From NCBI RefSeq assembly GCF_002979435.1, contig NZ_PCOV01000002.1, positions 310,001 through 374,000 of the forward strand: a stretch of DNA of 64,000 nt, read 5' to 3'. The stretch comes from Microbacterium sp. MYb66 (GTDB lineage: Bacteria; Actinomycetota; Actinomycetes; Actinomycetales; Microbacteriaceae). The notes beneath the pieces were generated by a model. That model searched no databases, was not told the origin of the DNA, and saw only the letters and a program-made list of their open reading frames with translations. Position 1 is the first letter of the stretch. Every line of letters starts with the position of its first letter. Positions 32,205-40,783 of this stretch are shown in pieces. A program made the position numbers and the translations under genes.

Positions 32205-32875
32205 TGTCGACGGCGGCAACCGAGGCGCGCCGGGACACCCTGCACCGTCGCATCCGCATCATCGTGGGCATCACGATCGGTTACAACCTGATCGAGGCGG
32301 TCATCGCTCTGGCCGCCGGATCGGTGGCCTCCTCCGCGGCACTCATCGGCTTCGGACTCGATTCGACGATCGAGGTCCTCTCGGCGGCCGCCGTCGCCTG
32401 GCAGTTCACCCGCCGAGACCCGCAGCGCTGGGAGAAGCCCACCCTGCGCGTGATCGCGGTCGCGTTCTTCGCGCTCGCGATCTACGTCACGGCGACATCC
32501 GCGACCGCCCTCATCACGGCGGAGCGCCCGGAGCACAGCACGATCGGCATCGTCCTGACCGCCGTCAGCGTCGCCGTGATGCCCTTCCTGTCGTTCGCCG
32601 AGCGGCGCGCCGGGCGGGAGCTGGGCTCGGCCACGGCGATCGCGGACTCGAAGCAGACCCTCATCTGCACGTATCTCTCGGCGGCGGTGCTGCTCGGGCT
32701 GGTCGCCAACTCCCTGTTCGGGTGGTGGTGGGCGGATGCCGTCGCCGGGCTCGTGATCGCGGCCTTCGCCGTGCGCGAGGGAATCGAGGCCTGGCGAGGG
32801 GACGCATGCGCCACCTCCGTCGGCATGCTCCTCGAGGACGACGAGCACGACCATGACGATCACCACGAGCACTGA
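32204..32875 (+). CDS. CDF-like cation efflux transporter
   Basis: A 223-residue membrane protein related to cation diffusion facilitators. It has about six hydrophobic segments, with LIGFGLDSTIEVLSAAAVAW holding the metal-site Asp in the second helix, and AIADSKQTLICTYLSAAVLL holding the counterpart in the fifth. It ends in an acidic His-rich tail (EDDEHDHDDHHEH) likely to bind metal in the cytoplasm. There is no separate cytosolic CDF domain. The start ATG overlaps the regulator's TGA; AAGGA is about 9 nt upstream. Pairing with a CmtR-like sensor suggests cadmium, lead or zinc export. Confidence 0.88.
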   Translation: MSTAATEARRDTLHRRIRIIVGITIGYNLIEAVIALAAGSVASSAALIGFGLDSTIEVLSAAAVAWQFTRRDPQRWEKPTLRVIAVAFFALAIYVTATSATALITAERPEHSTIGIVLTAVSVAVMPFLSFAERRAGRELGSATAIADSKQTLICTYLSAAVLLGLVANSLFGWWWADAVAGLVIAAFAVREGIEAWRGDACATSVGMLLEDDEHDHDDHHEH

Positions 32876-32933
32876 GTCCGGGGGCGCGCCTCGGCTCCGG
32901 CTCTCCCTGCGCTCCGGCGCGTAGGTTGAAGGG

Positions 32934-33827
32934 ATGGATGCAACCTCCGACCTCCGCGGACGCACCGCCCTCGTCACCGGCGCCAACGCCGGGATCGGCT
33001 ACTGGTGCGTCGAGCAGCTCGCCGCACGGGGCGCACGGGTCGTGCTCGGTTGCCGTTCCCCCGAGCGTGCCAGGACCGCCGTCTCCGCGATCCGGACACA
33101 GGTGCCGGCGGCCGACCTCCGTGTCCTCCCCCTCGATCTGGGCTCCCTCGAGAGCGTGGCCGCCGCAGCGGTGGACCTCGACGAGCGCGTCGATGCGGTG
33201 ATCTGCAACGCGGGGGTGAAGGCCGCCGACCGCGGCGCGCGCACCGGCGACGACTTCGATCTCATGATGGGCACCAACTTCCTCGGCCACTTCGCACTCG
33301 TCGCGCAGGTCGAGTCCCTCCTCGCACCGGACGCCCGCGTGGTCGCCGTCGGCTCGATCGCGCACCGCTTCGCGCACCTCGACCCGGCCGGGATCGATGC
33401 GGAATGGCGCGGCTCCTCCCTCCGGCAGTACGGACGGTCGAAGGCGGCGCTCATGACCTTCGCCTTCGAGCTGGCGCGGCGCTGGTCCCGCTCCTCACGC
33501 ATGGCCGTCTGCGCACACCCCGGCTACGCGGTCGATCCGCTCACTCCGCGACGGCCCGGGCTCGCCCAGGTGCCCGGTCTCGTCCGCGCCCTGGCCGCCC
33601 CCAGCCGCATTCTCGTGCAGGGCAAGGACGGCGGCGCGCTGCCGATCGTGCATGCGGCGACCGCGGCCGAGGTCTTCAGCGGCGACTACTGGGGGCCGGG
33701 CGGCCCGCTCGAGTTCCGGGGCGCTCCCGCGCGGGTCGTCGCCTCCGACGGCGTCCGATCATCATCGGCCGGAGAGGCGCTGTGGAGCGCCGCGGAGTCC
33801 CTCACCGGGGTGCCGTTCCCGAGCTGA
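32934..33827 (+). CDS. Short-chain dehydrogenase/reductase
   Basis: A 297-residue SDR of the retinol-dehydrogenase/protochlorophyllide-reductase-like group. TALVTGANAGIGYWCVEQLA is the TGxxxGIG nucleotide site, VDAVICNAGVKA the NNAG-type stabilising motif, and LRQYGRSKAALMTFAFEL the catalytic Y-x-x-x-K. Arginines after the second strand (GCRSPERAR) suggest NADP preference. The -10-like TAGGTT ends 6 nt before the ATG, so it may be leaderless. It is followed 46 nt on by an arginase-family gene in the same direction. The substrate is unknown. Confidence 0.9.
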   Translation: MDATSDLRGRTALVTGANAGIGYWCVEQLAARGARVVLGCRSPERARTAVSAIRTQVPAADLRVLPLDLGSLESVAAAAVDLDERVDAVICNAGVKAADRGARTGDDFDLMMGTNFLGHFALVAQVESLLAPDARVVAVGSIAHRFAHLDPAGIDAEWRGSSLRQYGRSKAALMTFAFELARRWSRSSRMAVCAHPGYAVDPLTPRRPGLAQVPGLVRALAAPSRILVQGKDGGALPIVHAATAAEVFSGDYWGPGGPLEFRGAPARVVASDGVRSSSAGEALWSAAESLTGVPFPS

Positions 33828-33873
33828 ATCCTCGCCGGCGGACGATGTCCGACACCCGGAGCAGGATGACTGC

Positions 33874-34779
33874 ATGATCACAGTGCTCTCCGCTCCCTCG
33901 AACCTCGGACTGCGCCCGCCGGAGCCGGGGAGCGTGCCCGGTACGGCCAAGTCGCCGGAAGCCCTGCGCGAAGCGGGGCTGTTCGCCCGGTTCGCCGAGT
34001 TCGGCGCCACCGACGCCGGAGTGGTGCTGCCGGGACGGTACGTGGACGACGATGCCGCGCGCCCTGCCGGCCGGGTGCGGAACGAGGAGGCGCTGGTCGC
34101 CCACTCGCGTCGCCTCGCGTCCCGCATCGGAGCCGCACTCGACGCGGGAACCGCGACACTGGTGATCGGCGGAGACTGCGCGATCCTGCTCGGTGCGGGC
34201 CTCGCCACCGCGAGCCGTGGCGGCGTCGGTCTCGTGCACGTCGACGGTCATACCGATTTCCGTCACCCCGGCAACAGCGACGAATGCGCGAGCCTGGCAG
34301 GAGAGGCTCTGGCCGCCGCCGTCGGGAAGCACTGGCAGTCCGTCGCCGACATCGACGGCCTCGGGCCGTACTTCCCCGCCGCCCGCACCGCCCACATCGG
34401 GCATCGCGACGACGACGAAGACCAGGACGAAGTGCGCGGCATCCTCGGCGGTGTCATGTCGGCCTCGCACGTCCGCGCCCGCGGGGCGGCCCGCATCGCC
34501 GCGGAAGCCGTGGCCGTCGCCGGTTCGAGCTACTGGCTCCAGGTCGATGTCGACGTGCTCGACCCGTCGATCATGCCGGCGGTCGACAGCCCGGACCCCG
34601 GAGGACTCAGCGCCGACGAGCTCACACTGCTTCTCCGCGAACTCGCACCGCACGCGGTCGGCGCCTCCATCACGGTCTTCGACCCCGACCTCGACCCCGA
34701 CGGGAGCTGTGCGCGACTGCTCGTCGACATCCTCACCGAGGGCCTGAGCGCACTCGGGAGCCGAGTCCCGCCGACCTGA
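33874..34779 (+). CDS. Arginase-family (ureohydrolase) protein
   Basis: A 301-residue binuclear-metal ureohydrolase-fold protein. Metal-site motifs are LVIGGDCAILLG (GGDC where classical arginases have GGDH), VGLVHVDGHTDFRHP (D-G-H-x-D where DAHxD is usual), and LQVDVDVLDPSIMPAVDSPD (DVDxxDP). A later ITVFDPDLDPDG is family-typical. The Cys for His change is frequent in uncharacterised members and may alter metal or substrate. It could act on arginine, agmatine, formimidoyl-glutamate or another guanidino compound. The ATG at 33874 is chosen because it opens ITVLSAPSNLGLRPP, the family N terminus. Confidence 0.87.
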   Translation: MITVLSAPSNLGLRPPEPGSVPGTAKSPEALREAGLFARFAEFGATDAGVVLPGRYVDDDAARPAGRVRNEEALVAHSRRLASRIGAALDAGTATLVIGGDCAILLGAGLATASRGGVGLVHVDGHTDFRHPGNSDECASLAGEALAAAVGKHWQSVADIDGLGPYFPAARTAHIGHRDDDEDQDEVRGILGGVMSASHVRARGAARIAAEAVAVAGSSYWLQVDVDVLDPSIMPAVDSPDPGGLSADELTLLLRELAPHAVGASITVFDPDLDPDGSCARLLVDILTEGLSALGSRVPPT

Positions 34780-34798
34780 CCCACCCGGACGGGGGAGG

Positions 34799-36079
34799 TC
34801 AGCCCGCCGGTTCGGACTCCGCGTGCAGGGCGACCCGCACGCGGGAGATGCGCCGACGGTCGAGTTCCGCGACCTGGATCGTGGCGCCGGGCACCTCGAC
34901 CGCATCACCGACCACGGCGAGGCGGCCCAGCTGCTCCGTCACGAAACCCGCGATGGTGTCGGACGACCCCCGTGGCATCGCGAGGCCCGTGGCCTCTTCG
35001 AAGTCCTGCAGGTTGAGCCGCCCGTCGATACCGTCGTCGGTGGCGATGAACACCTCCGCGTCGTACTCGTCGAAGATCTCGCCGACGACCTCCTCGACGA
35101 GATCCTCCAGCGTCACCAGTCCGTCCGTCCCTCCGTATTCGTCGACGACGACGGCGATGTGATGCCCCTCGGCCCGCATCCGGGTCAGGGTGGGCAGGAC
35201 GCCGGCGGTCGACGGGATGTAGGGGATGTCACGGACCAGCGCGCCGAGAGGGCGCAGCGGGTCGTCCGCTGCCGCCTCGAAGAGGTCGCGCACGTGCACG
35301 AATCCGGTGAGGTCATCGATCGACGTGTTCGAGACGGGATAGCGCGAGAACGGCAGGTCGCGCACCTGGGCCACGGCATCCCCCACGTTCGCCGCCTCGT
35401 CCAGCGCGACCACCTCGGGTCTCGGACGCATGACCTCGCTGACCTGCCTGCCGCGGAGCGAGAGCACATCATCGAGGATGCGCCGTTCGTCTTCGGGCAG
35501 GCCCTGGTGACTGGCGACGATGTCCCGCACCTCTTCGTCGGTCATCTCGTCACTGGTCTTGTGGGGGTCGCCGCCGAGCAGACGCACCAGGGCGTTCGTC
35601 GACACCGAGAGCAGCCAGATCACGGGACGCATGACCGTCGCGAACACGTTGAGCGCGGGCGCCACGGCGTAGGCGAACTGCGCGTTGCGCTGGATGGCGA
35701 GCCGCTTGGGCACGAGCTCGCCGAGCACGAGAGACAGGTAGGCGATGACCAGGGTGAGCACCAGCGTCGCGACCGTGAGGGCGACCGCCGGCGCCAGACC
35801 CCACGACGTCAGCACGGGGACCAGCGACGGCGCGATCGAGGTGGCGCCGTACGCGGCCGACGCGAAGCCCGCGACCGTCACTCCGATCTGCACCGCCGAG
35901 AGGAAGGTGTTGGGGTTGCGGGCGAGCGCGGCGACCTTCGCGCCGCGGCGACCCCGCTGACCGATCGCGTTGATCTGACTCTCGCGCAGCGTGACCAGCG
36001 CCATCTCCGTCGCGGCGAAGACACCGCCGATCAGCACGAACGCGAAGACGAGGGCGATGTTCCAGACCAGGTCGCCCAT
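34799..36079 (-). CDS. CNNM/CorC-type transporter-associated protein (DUF21-CBS-CorC_HlyC)
   Basis: A 426-residue membrane protein. The DUF21 domain spans about residues 1-185 with IGGVFAATEMALVTLRESQI and VLGELVPKRLAIQRNAQ. The CBS pair follows with RGRQVSEVMRPRPEVVALDE and IAVVVDEYGGTDGLVTLEDL. The CorC_HlyC domain is at the C terminus (TIQVAELDRRRISRVRVAL). Such proteins, often mislabelled hemolysins, take part in Mg2+ and cobalt efflux. It lies 91 nt downstream of the TerC gene on the same strand and may be co-transcribed and so sense manganese indirectly. A hairpin lies between the two. Confidence 0.92.
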   Translation of the reverse strand: MGDLVWNIALVFAFVLIGGVFAATEMALVTLRESQINAIGQRGRRGAKVAALARNPNTFLSAVQIGVTVAGFASAAYGATSIAPSLVPVLTSWGLAPAVALTVATLVLTLVIAYLSLVLGELVPKRLAIQRNAQFAYAVAPALNVFATVMRPVIWLLSVSTNALVRLLGGDPHKTSDEMTDEEVRDIVASHQGLPEDERRILDDVLSLRGRQVSEVMRPRPEVVALDEAANVGDAVAQVRDLPFSRYPVSNTSIDDLTGFVHVRDLFEAAADDPLRPLGALVRDIPYIPSTAGVLPTLTRMRAEGHHIAVVVDEYGGTDGLVTLEDLVEEVVGEIFDEYDAEVFIATDDGIDGRLNLQDFEEATGLAMPRGSSDTIAGFVTEQLGRLAVVGDAVEVPGATIQVAELDRRRISRVRVALHAESEPAG

Positions 36080-36107
36080 CAGCGGGCAGCCTCGTCCGTC
36101 TCGGGGT

Positions 36108-36133
36108 GAGCGCCCGGGATGAACCGGGCGCTC
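36108..36133 (-). terminator. GC hairpin between TerC and CorC genes
   Basis: GAGCGCCCGG (36108-36117) pairs perfectly with CCGGGCGCTC (36124-36133) around GATGAA. It lies 38 nt after the TerC stop and 29 nt before the CorC start. No U-tract follows, so it may stabilise mRNA ends or only partly terminate. Confidence 0.5.
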
Positions 36134-36170
36134 GTACTGTCGGAGTCCGAAGAGTCAGAACAGTGCGCGC

Positions 36171-37193
36171 TCAAGAATGCTCCTTGTGGGTGATGGTGGG
36201 GGTGGTGCCGGTGGACGATGCGATGGATTCCGGGGTGCGCCGCGTCTTGATGAGACTCGCCGCTGTGGCCACGGCGATGGTCGCGCCGATGAACAGCAGC
36301 GAGAACCAGATCGGGATCTCGGGCGCCCACTCGACGCCCTGACCACCGTTGATGAACGGAAGCTCGTTGACGTGCAGGGCGTGCAGGACGAGCTTGACGC
36401 CGATGAAGCCGAGGATCACCGCGAGGCCCTGCGCGAGGTAGACGAGTCGTTCGAGCAGTCCGCCGATGAGGAAGTAGAGCTGGCGCAGCCCCATGAGCGC
36501 GAAGGCGTTGGCGGTGAAGACGATGTAGGCCTGGTCGGTGAGCCCGTAGATCGCCGGGATCGAATCGACCGCGAAGACGAGGTCGATGAAGCCGATCGCG
36601 ATGATCGTGAGGAGCATCGGGGTGACGAAGCGCTTGCCGTCCTTGACGACCGTCAGACGGTCGCCGTTGTACTCGTCGCTGACGGGCAGGTGCCGACGCA
36701 CGAACGTCATGAAACGCCCGTTGGCGGGGTTGCTCTCGTGATTGCTGAACGCCTGACGGTAAGCGAGCACGAGGAGCAGCGCACCGAACAGGTAGAAGAT
36801 CCAGGAGAAGTTCTCGATGAGCGTCGCACCGACGGCGATGAAGATCCCCCGCAGGATCAACGCGATCACGATGCCGATCATCAGCACCTTCTGCTGGTAG
36901 ATCTTCGGCACGGCGAAGCCGGTCATGACGATGAGGAAGACGAAGAGGTTGTCGATCGACAGCGCCTTCTCGGTGAGGTAGCCGGCGAAGTACTCGCCGC
37001 CGAACGTCCAGCCGGAGAAGACGCCGATGCCGACGCCGAAGAGCAGCGCGAGGCTGATGTAGAAGATCGACCAGCGCGCGGACTCCGCGATCGTCGGCTC
37101 ATGGGGTGTGCGCACGTGCGCGAAGAACTCGTAGACGAAGAAGGCGATCGTGATCGCGATCGTGATGATCCAGATCAGCGGCGTGATATCCAA
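36171..37193 (-). CDS. TerC-family membrane protein (Alx/MntX-like, putative Mn2+ exporter)
   Basis: A 340-residue integral membrane protein with about nine hydrophobic segments. Family motifs with paired acidic residues are EKALSIDNLFVFLIVM and IGFIDLVFAVDSIPAIYGLT, together with NAFALMGLRQLYFLIGGLLE. The start is a TTG at 37193 (MDITPLIWIITIAI) with GGAG 8 nt upstream. TerC/Alx proteins export manganese to metallate or protect secreted enzymes. The yybP-ykoY-type riboswitch in the leader directly supports manganese-dependent expression. The C-terminal 25 residues are Thr/Ser-rich and hydrophilic. Confidence 0.92.
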   Translation of the reverse strand: MDITPLIWIITIAITIAFFVYEFFAHVRTPHEPTIAESARWSIFYISLALLFGVGIGVFSGWTFGGEYFAGYLTEKALSIDNLFVFLIVMTGFAVPKIYQQKVLMIGIVIALILRGIFIAVGATLIENFSWIFYLFGALLLVLAYRQAFSNHESNPANGRFMTFVRRHLPVSDEYNGDRLTVVKDGKRFVTPMLLTIIAIGFIDLVFAVDSIPAIYGLTDQAYIVFTANAFALMGLRQLYFLIGGLLERLVYLAQGLAVILGFIGVKLVLHALHVNELPFINGGQGVEWAPEIPIWFSLLFIGATIAVATAASLIKTRRTPESIASSTGTTPTITHKEHS

Positions 37194-37224
37194 ACGGAGA
37201 CTCCAGACTCGGGGTGCGACAGCA

Positions 37225-37325
37225 CCGCCAAAGTCTTCTCCATTCCTGAACAGGAACCGGTGGCCCGGGATGCGACGTGCATCCGTAATGACGACCCGAC
37301 CGTATCGGAGTACTCCCCTTGGGAT
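37225..37325 (-). promoter_or_regulatory. yybP-ykoY-type manganese riboswitch
   Basis: In the leader of the TerC gene. P1 is CCAAGG (plus 37317-37322) with CTTTGG (37228-37233), one G-U. It opens into GGGGAGTA and closes with GGAGAAGACTTTGG, the hallmark segments of the class, with GC-rich internal arms including GGATGCACGTCGCATCC. Right after P1 comes a GGTGC-TGTC-GCACC hairpin ahead of the ribosome site. Manganese binding in this class turns on Mn exporters such as MntP and Alx. The -10 TATTCT (37330-37335) places the transcription start about 37323. Confidence 0.85.
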
Positions 37326-37566
37326 CTCCAGAATACGAGACGGAACCGGCAGATCCCTGAATGCGAGCCCGAAACGTGTCGGCCGGGCGTGTCGGACCGC
37401 GCCGGACCGCGCGCACCGCCGATCACGAAATATCGATCTGAAGCGATTCCGCGACTAACATTTCAGAGGGTAGAAGGACAGAGGCCTCGTCACGCCTCAT
37501 CAGAGCGGCGTCACACGCTCGACCGATCAGACAGGAGACTCAACGACGAACTCTGGGAACGACGCG

Positions 37567-39093
37567 GTGGAAGACACCGCACGCGACGTCGAGAACGAAC
37601 GGGAACGCCTGGGAGACGTCACCTCGTCGGTACAGGACTTCTCCCACGAGCAGGCGGGGTACAGGACTTCCCTCAAGGCCAGACACCTGCAGATGATCGC
37701 GATAGGCGGCGCGATCGGCACCGGCCTCTTCATGGGCGCGGGCGGACGGCTGCACTCGGCCGGGCCGTTGCTCGCCATCTCCTACCTCGTCTGCGGCGTC
37801 TTCGCCTTCTTCATCCTGCGGGCGCTGGGCGAGCTCGTCATCCACCGGCCGTCCTCCGGCTCCTTCATCTCTTATGCGCGCGAGTTCTACGGCGAGAGAC
37901 TCGCTTTCGCCGCAGGGTGGCTCTACCTCCTGAACTGGGGCATGGTGGCCATCGTCGACTGCACAGCGGTCGCGCTGTACATCCACTACTGGTCGATGTT
38001 CGAGGTCGTGCCCCAGTGGCTGCTCGCGCTGATCGCCCTGATCGTCGTCGTCGGGCTCAACGTCGCCTCCGTACGCCTGTTCGGCGAGATGGAGTTCTGG
38101 TTCTCGATCATCAAGGTCGCCGCACTCGTGCTCTTCCTCATCATCGGCGTGCTCTTCCTCGCCGCCGGGTGGCAGACCGATCAGGGCCCGACCGGTTTGC
38201 AGATGCTTGCCGACAACGGAGGCTTCATGCCCGAAGGGGTGCTCCCGGCGGTGATCGTCATGCAGGGGGTGGTGTTCGCATACGCCTCGATCGAGCTGAT
38301 CGGGACGGCGGCCGGAGAGACCGAAGACCCGGCCAAACTCATGCCTCGCGCGGTCAATTCGGTCATCATCCGCATCGGGGTCTTCTACGTGGGCTCCGTC
38401 CTGCTGCTCGCGTTCCTGCTGCCGTACACGGTCTACCAGGCGGGCGAGAGCCCGTTCGTGACCTTCTTCTCGCACATCGGCGGACCGCAGATCGGCGCAC
38501 TCGCCGGCAGCGTGATGAACTTCGTCGTGATCACGGCCGCCGTCTCCGGGCTCAATGCCGGCCTGTATTCGACGGGTCGCGTGTTCCACTCGCTCGCGGC
38601 CTCCGGTGCAGCTCCCCGCGTGACAGGCGTGATGAGCAAGCGCGGCGTCCCGGTCGGGGGAATCCTCTTCACGGCGGGATTCGCCTTGATCGGCGTCCTC
38701 CTCAACGCGGTGGTCCCCGAGCAGGCGTTCGAGATCGTCCTGAACATGTCGGCGCTCGGCATCATGGCCGCGTGGGCCACCATCATCCTCTGCCAGCTCC
38801 GACTGCAGAAGTGGGCGAAGGAGGGCCGCCTGGAACGACCGGCGTTCCGGCTGTTCGGTGCGCCGTTCACGTCGTACCTCACGCTCGCGTTCCTGGCATC
38901 GGTGGTGATCCTGATGGCGGTCGACTACCCGACCGGCACCTGGACGGTGGGGAGCCTGGTCGTCATCGTTCCGGCTCTCATCGGCGGGTGGTTCCTCGCT
39001 CGCGGTCGGATCCGCCGGATCGCGGCGCTGCGGACCACAGGCGTCTTCGCCGCCGTCTCCGCCCGCACGGACGGGGCCCCCGACCTCACCTGA
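37567..39093 (+). CDS. APC-superfamily amino acid permease (AnsP/AAT type)
   Basis: A 508-residue amino-acid/H+ symporter with about 12 hydrophobic segments. It has the APC consensus [20 protein letters not shown] (helix 1), [20 protein letters not shown], and [20 protein letters not shown] (helix 6). The AAT subfamily includes carriers for asparagine, aromatic amino acids, GABA and proline; the sequence is closest in feel to AnsP-like members, which I cannot resolve further. The start is the GTG at 37567 with a weak GGGA 10 nt upstream. It diverges from the TerC unit and converges on a GntR gene. Confidence 0.9.
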   Translation: MEDTARDVENERERLGDVTSSVQDFSHEQAGYRTSLKARHLQMIAIGGAIGTGLFMGAGGRLHSAGPLLAISYLVCGVFAFFILRALGELVIHRPSSGSFISYAREFYGERLAFAAGWLYLLNWGMVAIVDCTAVALYIHYWSMFEVVPQWLLALIALIVVVGLNVASVRLFGEMEFWFSIIKVAALVLFLIIGVLFLAAGWQTDQGPTGLQMLADNGGFMPEGVLPAVIVMQGVVFAYASIELIGTAAGETEDPAKLMPRAVNSVIIRIGVFYVGSVLLLAFLLPYTVYQAGESPFVTFFSHIGGPQIGALAGSVMNFVVITAAVSGLNAGLYSTGRVFHSLAASGAAPRVTGVMSKRGVPVGGILFTAGFALIGVLLNAVVPEQAFEIVLNMSALGIMAAWATIILCQLRLQKWAKEGRLERPAFRLFGAPFTSYLTLAFLASVVILMAVDYPTGTWTVGSLVVIVPALIGGWFLARGRIRRIAALRTTGVFAAVSARTDGAPDLT

Positions 39094-39184
39094 TCGGAGG
39101 TCGCTTCGGGCATGGCGCCGTCCGCGATACGCCACGAGCGCACCGCGGGCGGCGTTCCCGTGTGCGCCTCGCGCCGGCGGGCGC

Positions 39185-39904
39185 TCAGTCGGCGGTGGAG
39201 GATGCGACGGCGCCGGCGCGCTCCTCGTCGATGACGGCGAGCCCCTCGGCCTCGGCGCGGTCGATGATCGCGGGGAGGACGTCATCGAAGAGGGCGACGA
39301 GGGCGGCCCGGGTCTTCGCGGCGTCGCGCTGCCGCACCGCTTCGCGCATCTCGCTCGCGAAGGCGGCCGCACCGTCCCAGTCGAACGCATCCCGCGCGTG
39401 CTGGGAGAATCGCCGGATCTGCGGCCCGAGACGCTCGATGATCGTCGCGCGCGTCACGTTCCCCTCGATGCGTGCGAACTCGGTGGCGATCCCCCGCATC
39501 CCGAGACCGAAGGCCGCGACATCGCGAGAGGTGACCGACGAAGACATCTCGTCGGTCAGAGCGGAGAGGGCGGCGATGTCGTCGTCCTGAAGCCGGGGCA
39601 TGACGTGGCGCACCGATCCGATCCACACGTCTCCGAAGAGGTCGACCGCGTTCCGGACCTGCTCGAGATCGATCGGCGCGACGCGGGTGTAGCGATTGCG
39701 CTGCATCTCGACGAGGCCGTGATCGGCCAACCGGTCGAGGGCATGACGGATCGGCGTCTTCGACGTTCCGAGTCGCTCGGCGAGCTCGTAGTCGCGCAGA
39801 CGCTCACCCGGGAGGAGCTCACCGCTGATGATCGCGTCCTGCAACCGGGTGTACGCCTCGTCGCTCATCGATCTGCGTTCGAGGGGTCCGCCTGAGAGTG
39901 CCAT
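39185..39904 (-). CDS. GntR-family regulator (FadR/FCD type)
   Basis: A 239-residue repressor-type regulator. The N-terminal winged helix reads AYTRLQDAIISGELLPGERL, then ELAERLGTSKTPIRHALDRL, then ADHGLVEMQRNRYTRVAPID, the classic GntR sequence. The all-helical C-terminal part corresponds to an FCD ligand domain, though the metal-binding His/Asp set is not obvious. GGAGGACAC places the ribosome site directly before the ATG at 39904. Inverted repeats just upstream are candidate autoregulatory operators. It may control the neighbouring convergent amino-acid permease, but that is only proximity. Confidence 0.9.
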   Translation of the reverse strand: MALSGGPLERRSMSDEAYTRLQDAIISGELLPGERLRDYELAERLGTSKTPIRHALDRLADHGLVEMQRNRYTRVAPIDLEQVRNAVDLFGDVWIGSVRHVMPRLQDDDIAALSALTDEMSSSVTSRDVAAFGLGMRGIATEFARIEGNVTRATIIERLGPQIRRFSQHARDAFDWDGAAAFASEMREAVRQRDAAKTRAALVALFDDVLPAIIDRAEAEGLAVIDEERAGAVASSTAD

Positions 39905-39932
39905 GTGTCCTCCACTCGAGCACGAAAGCCTA

Positions 39933-39966
39933 GTAGAGCCTGAAGTTCTACCTACATAGCAATGTA
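39933..39966 (-). promoter_or_regulatory. Inverted repeats upstream of GntR gene
   Basis: GTAGA-N9-TCTAC (39933-39951) and TACAT-AGCA-ATGTA (39953-39966) lie 29-62 bp upstream of the ATG in an AT-richer patch that probably contains the promoter. Either could be the GntR operator. Confidence 0.4.
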
Positions 39967-40033
39967 TCGCATTCGGTGCGACCGCCAGGAAAAACCAGGG
40001 CCGGGAGGCGGCCCCGCACGTTCGCGGCGTGGA

Positions 40034-40645
40034 TCACGGCGCCGCCGACCAGCCGAAGAGCGCGATGACCTCGGCCGCGTGCTCCTTCGCCGCGGCGAGA
40101 TCCGGAGCAGGCGTGAGGCTCAGCAATCGTCGTCGATGACGTTCGCCGAGCAGAAGACCGAACAGAGCCTCTGCCTTCGACGCGGCATCCGACTCACCGT
40201 CCCGCTGCGGGATCCGCTGCTCTAGGAGCGCGATGTAGCCCCGCGGGCCACTGTCGTAGAAGCGCTCGGCGAGATCGGGGAACTGCGAGGATTCGCCGAT
40301 CATCAGCCGGTGCAGGCCCACGGCGTCATCCGAATGCAGCACGAGGACGAGCCGAGCCGCGAGTTCCTCGAGCGTCTGCCCCCCGTCCCCGAGATCTGCG
40401 AGGGCTCGACCACGGAACCGTTCGACGGCGGCGGTGAAGACCTCGGCTTTGTCGCCGAAGTACGTGTAGATGGTCCGCTTCGTGACGCGCGCGGCGGCGG
40501 CAATCTCATCGATCGTGACCTGCCCGTATCCCTGAGCGACGAACAGCCCGACCGCGGCGTCCAGGATCTGCTCCCGCCGCTCCTCGCGCTCGCCCTCGGT
40601 CGGACGCCCCCTCTTGCGCGGCACAGTCGAGGTGCGCTCGCCCAT
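40034..40645 (-). CDS. TetR/AcrR-family regulator
   Basis: A 203-residue regulator divergent from the dehydrogenase operon. The N-terminal HTH reads REQILDAAVGLFVAQGYGQV, then TIDEIAAAARVTKRTIYTYF, then GDKAEVFTAAVERF, the standard TetR_N pattern, preceded by the basic RKRGRP tract. The C-terminal ligand domain has no recognisable specificity. Much upstream frame is open, but the ATG at 40645 (MGERTSTVPRKRGRP) gives the normal length. The GAAAC-A-GTTTC palindrome between it and pdhA is the likely operator, so it probably represses the divergent operon. Confidence 0.92.
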   Translation of the reverse strand: MGERTSTVPRKRGRPTEGEREERREQILDAAVGLFVAQGYGQVTIDEIAAAARVTKRTIYTYFGDKAEVFTAAVERFRGRALADLGDGGQTLEELAARLVLVLHSDDAVGLHRLMIGESSQFPDLAERFYDSGPRGYIALLEQRIPQRDGESDAASKAEALFGLLLGERHRRRLLSLTPAPDLAAAKEHAAEVIALFGWSAAP

Positions 40646-40695
40646 GGTGCCCCTTCCGATCCGGGGCCCGTGTCGATGCCCGCTCGGATCCATTC

Positions 40696-40717
40696 TATAA
40701 TGAGACGAAACAGTTTC
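40696..40717 (+). promoter_or_regulatory. -10 and GAAACAGTTTC operator of the dehydrogenase operon
   Basis: TATAAT (40696-40701) is a perfect -10. The palindrome GAAAC-A-GTTTC (40707-40717) overlaps the expected transcription start. TATAGAAT on the other strand may serve the TetR gene. A TetR dimer bound here would block both directions. Confidence 0.6.
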
Positions 40718-40783
40718 ATTTAGCGCCCGCGACTCGGGCCATCGATCGGTCCGGGCCCCGAAACGCCCGCACGAGGAGCACCC

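Noticed and set aside
36177..39590. 1137-residue plus-strand ORF over the TerC, permease and GntR genes
   Set aside because: It runs antisense or out of frame across three clear genes and has low-complexity His/Arg/Asp composition, so it is a shadow.
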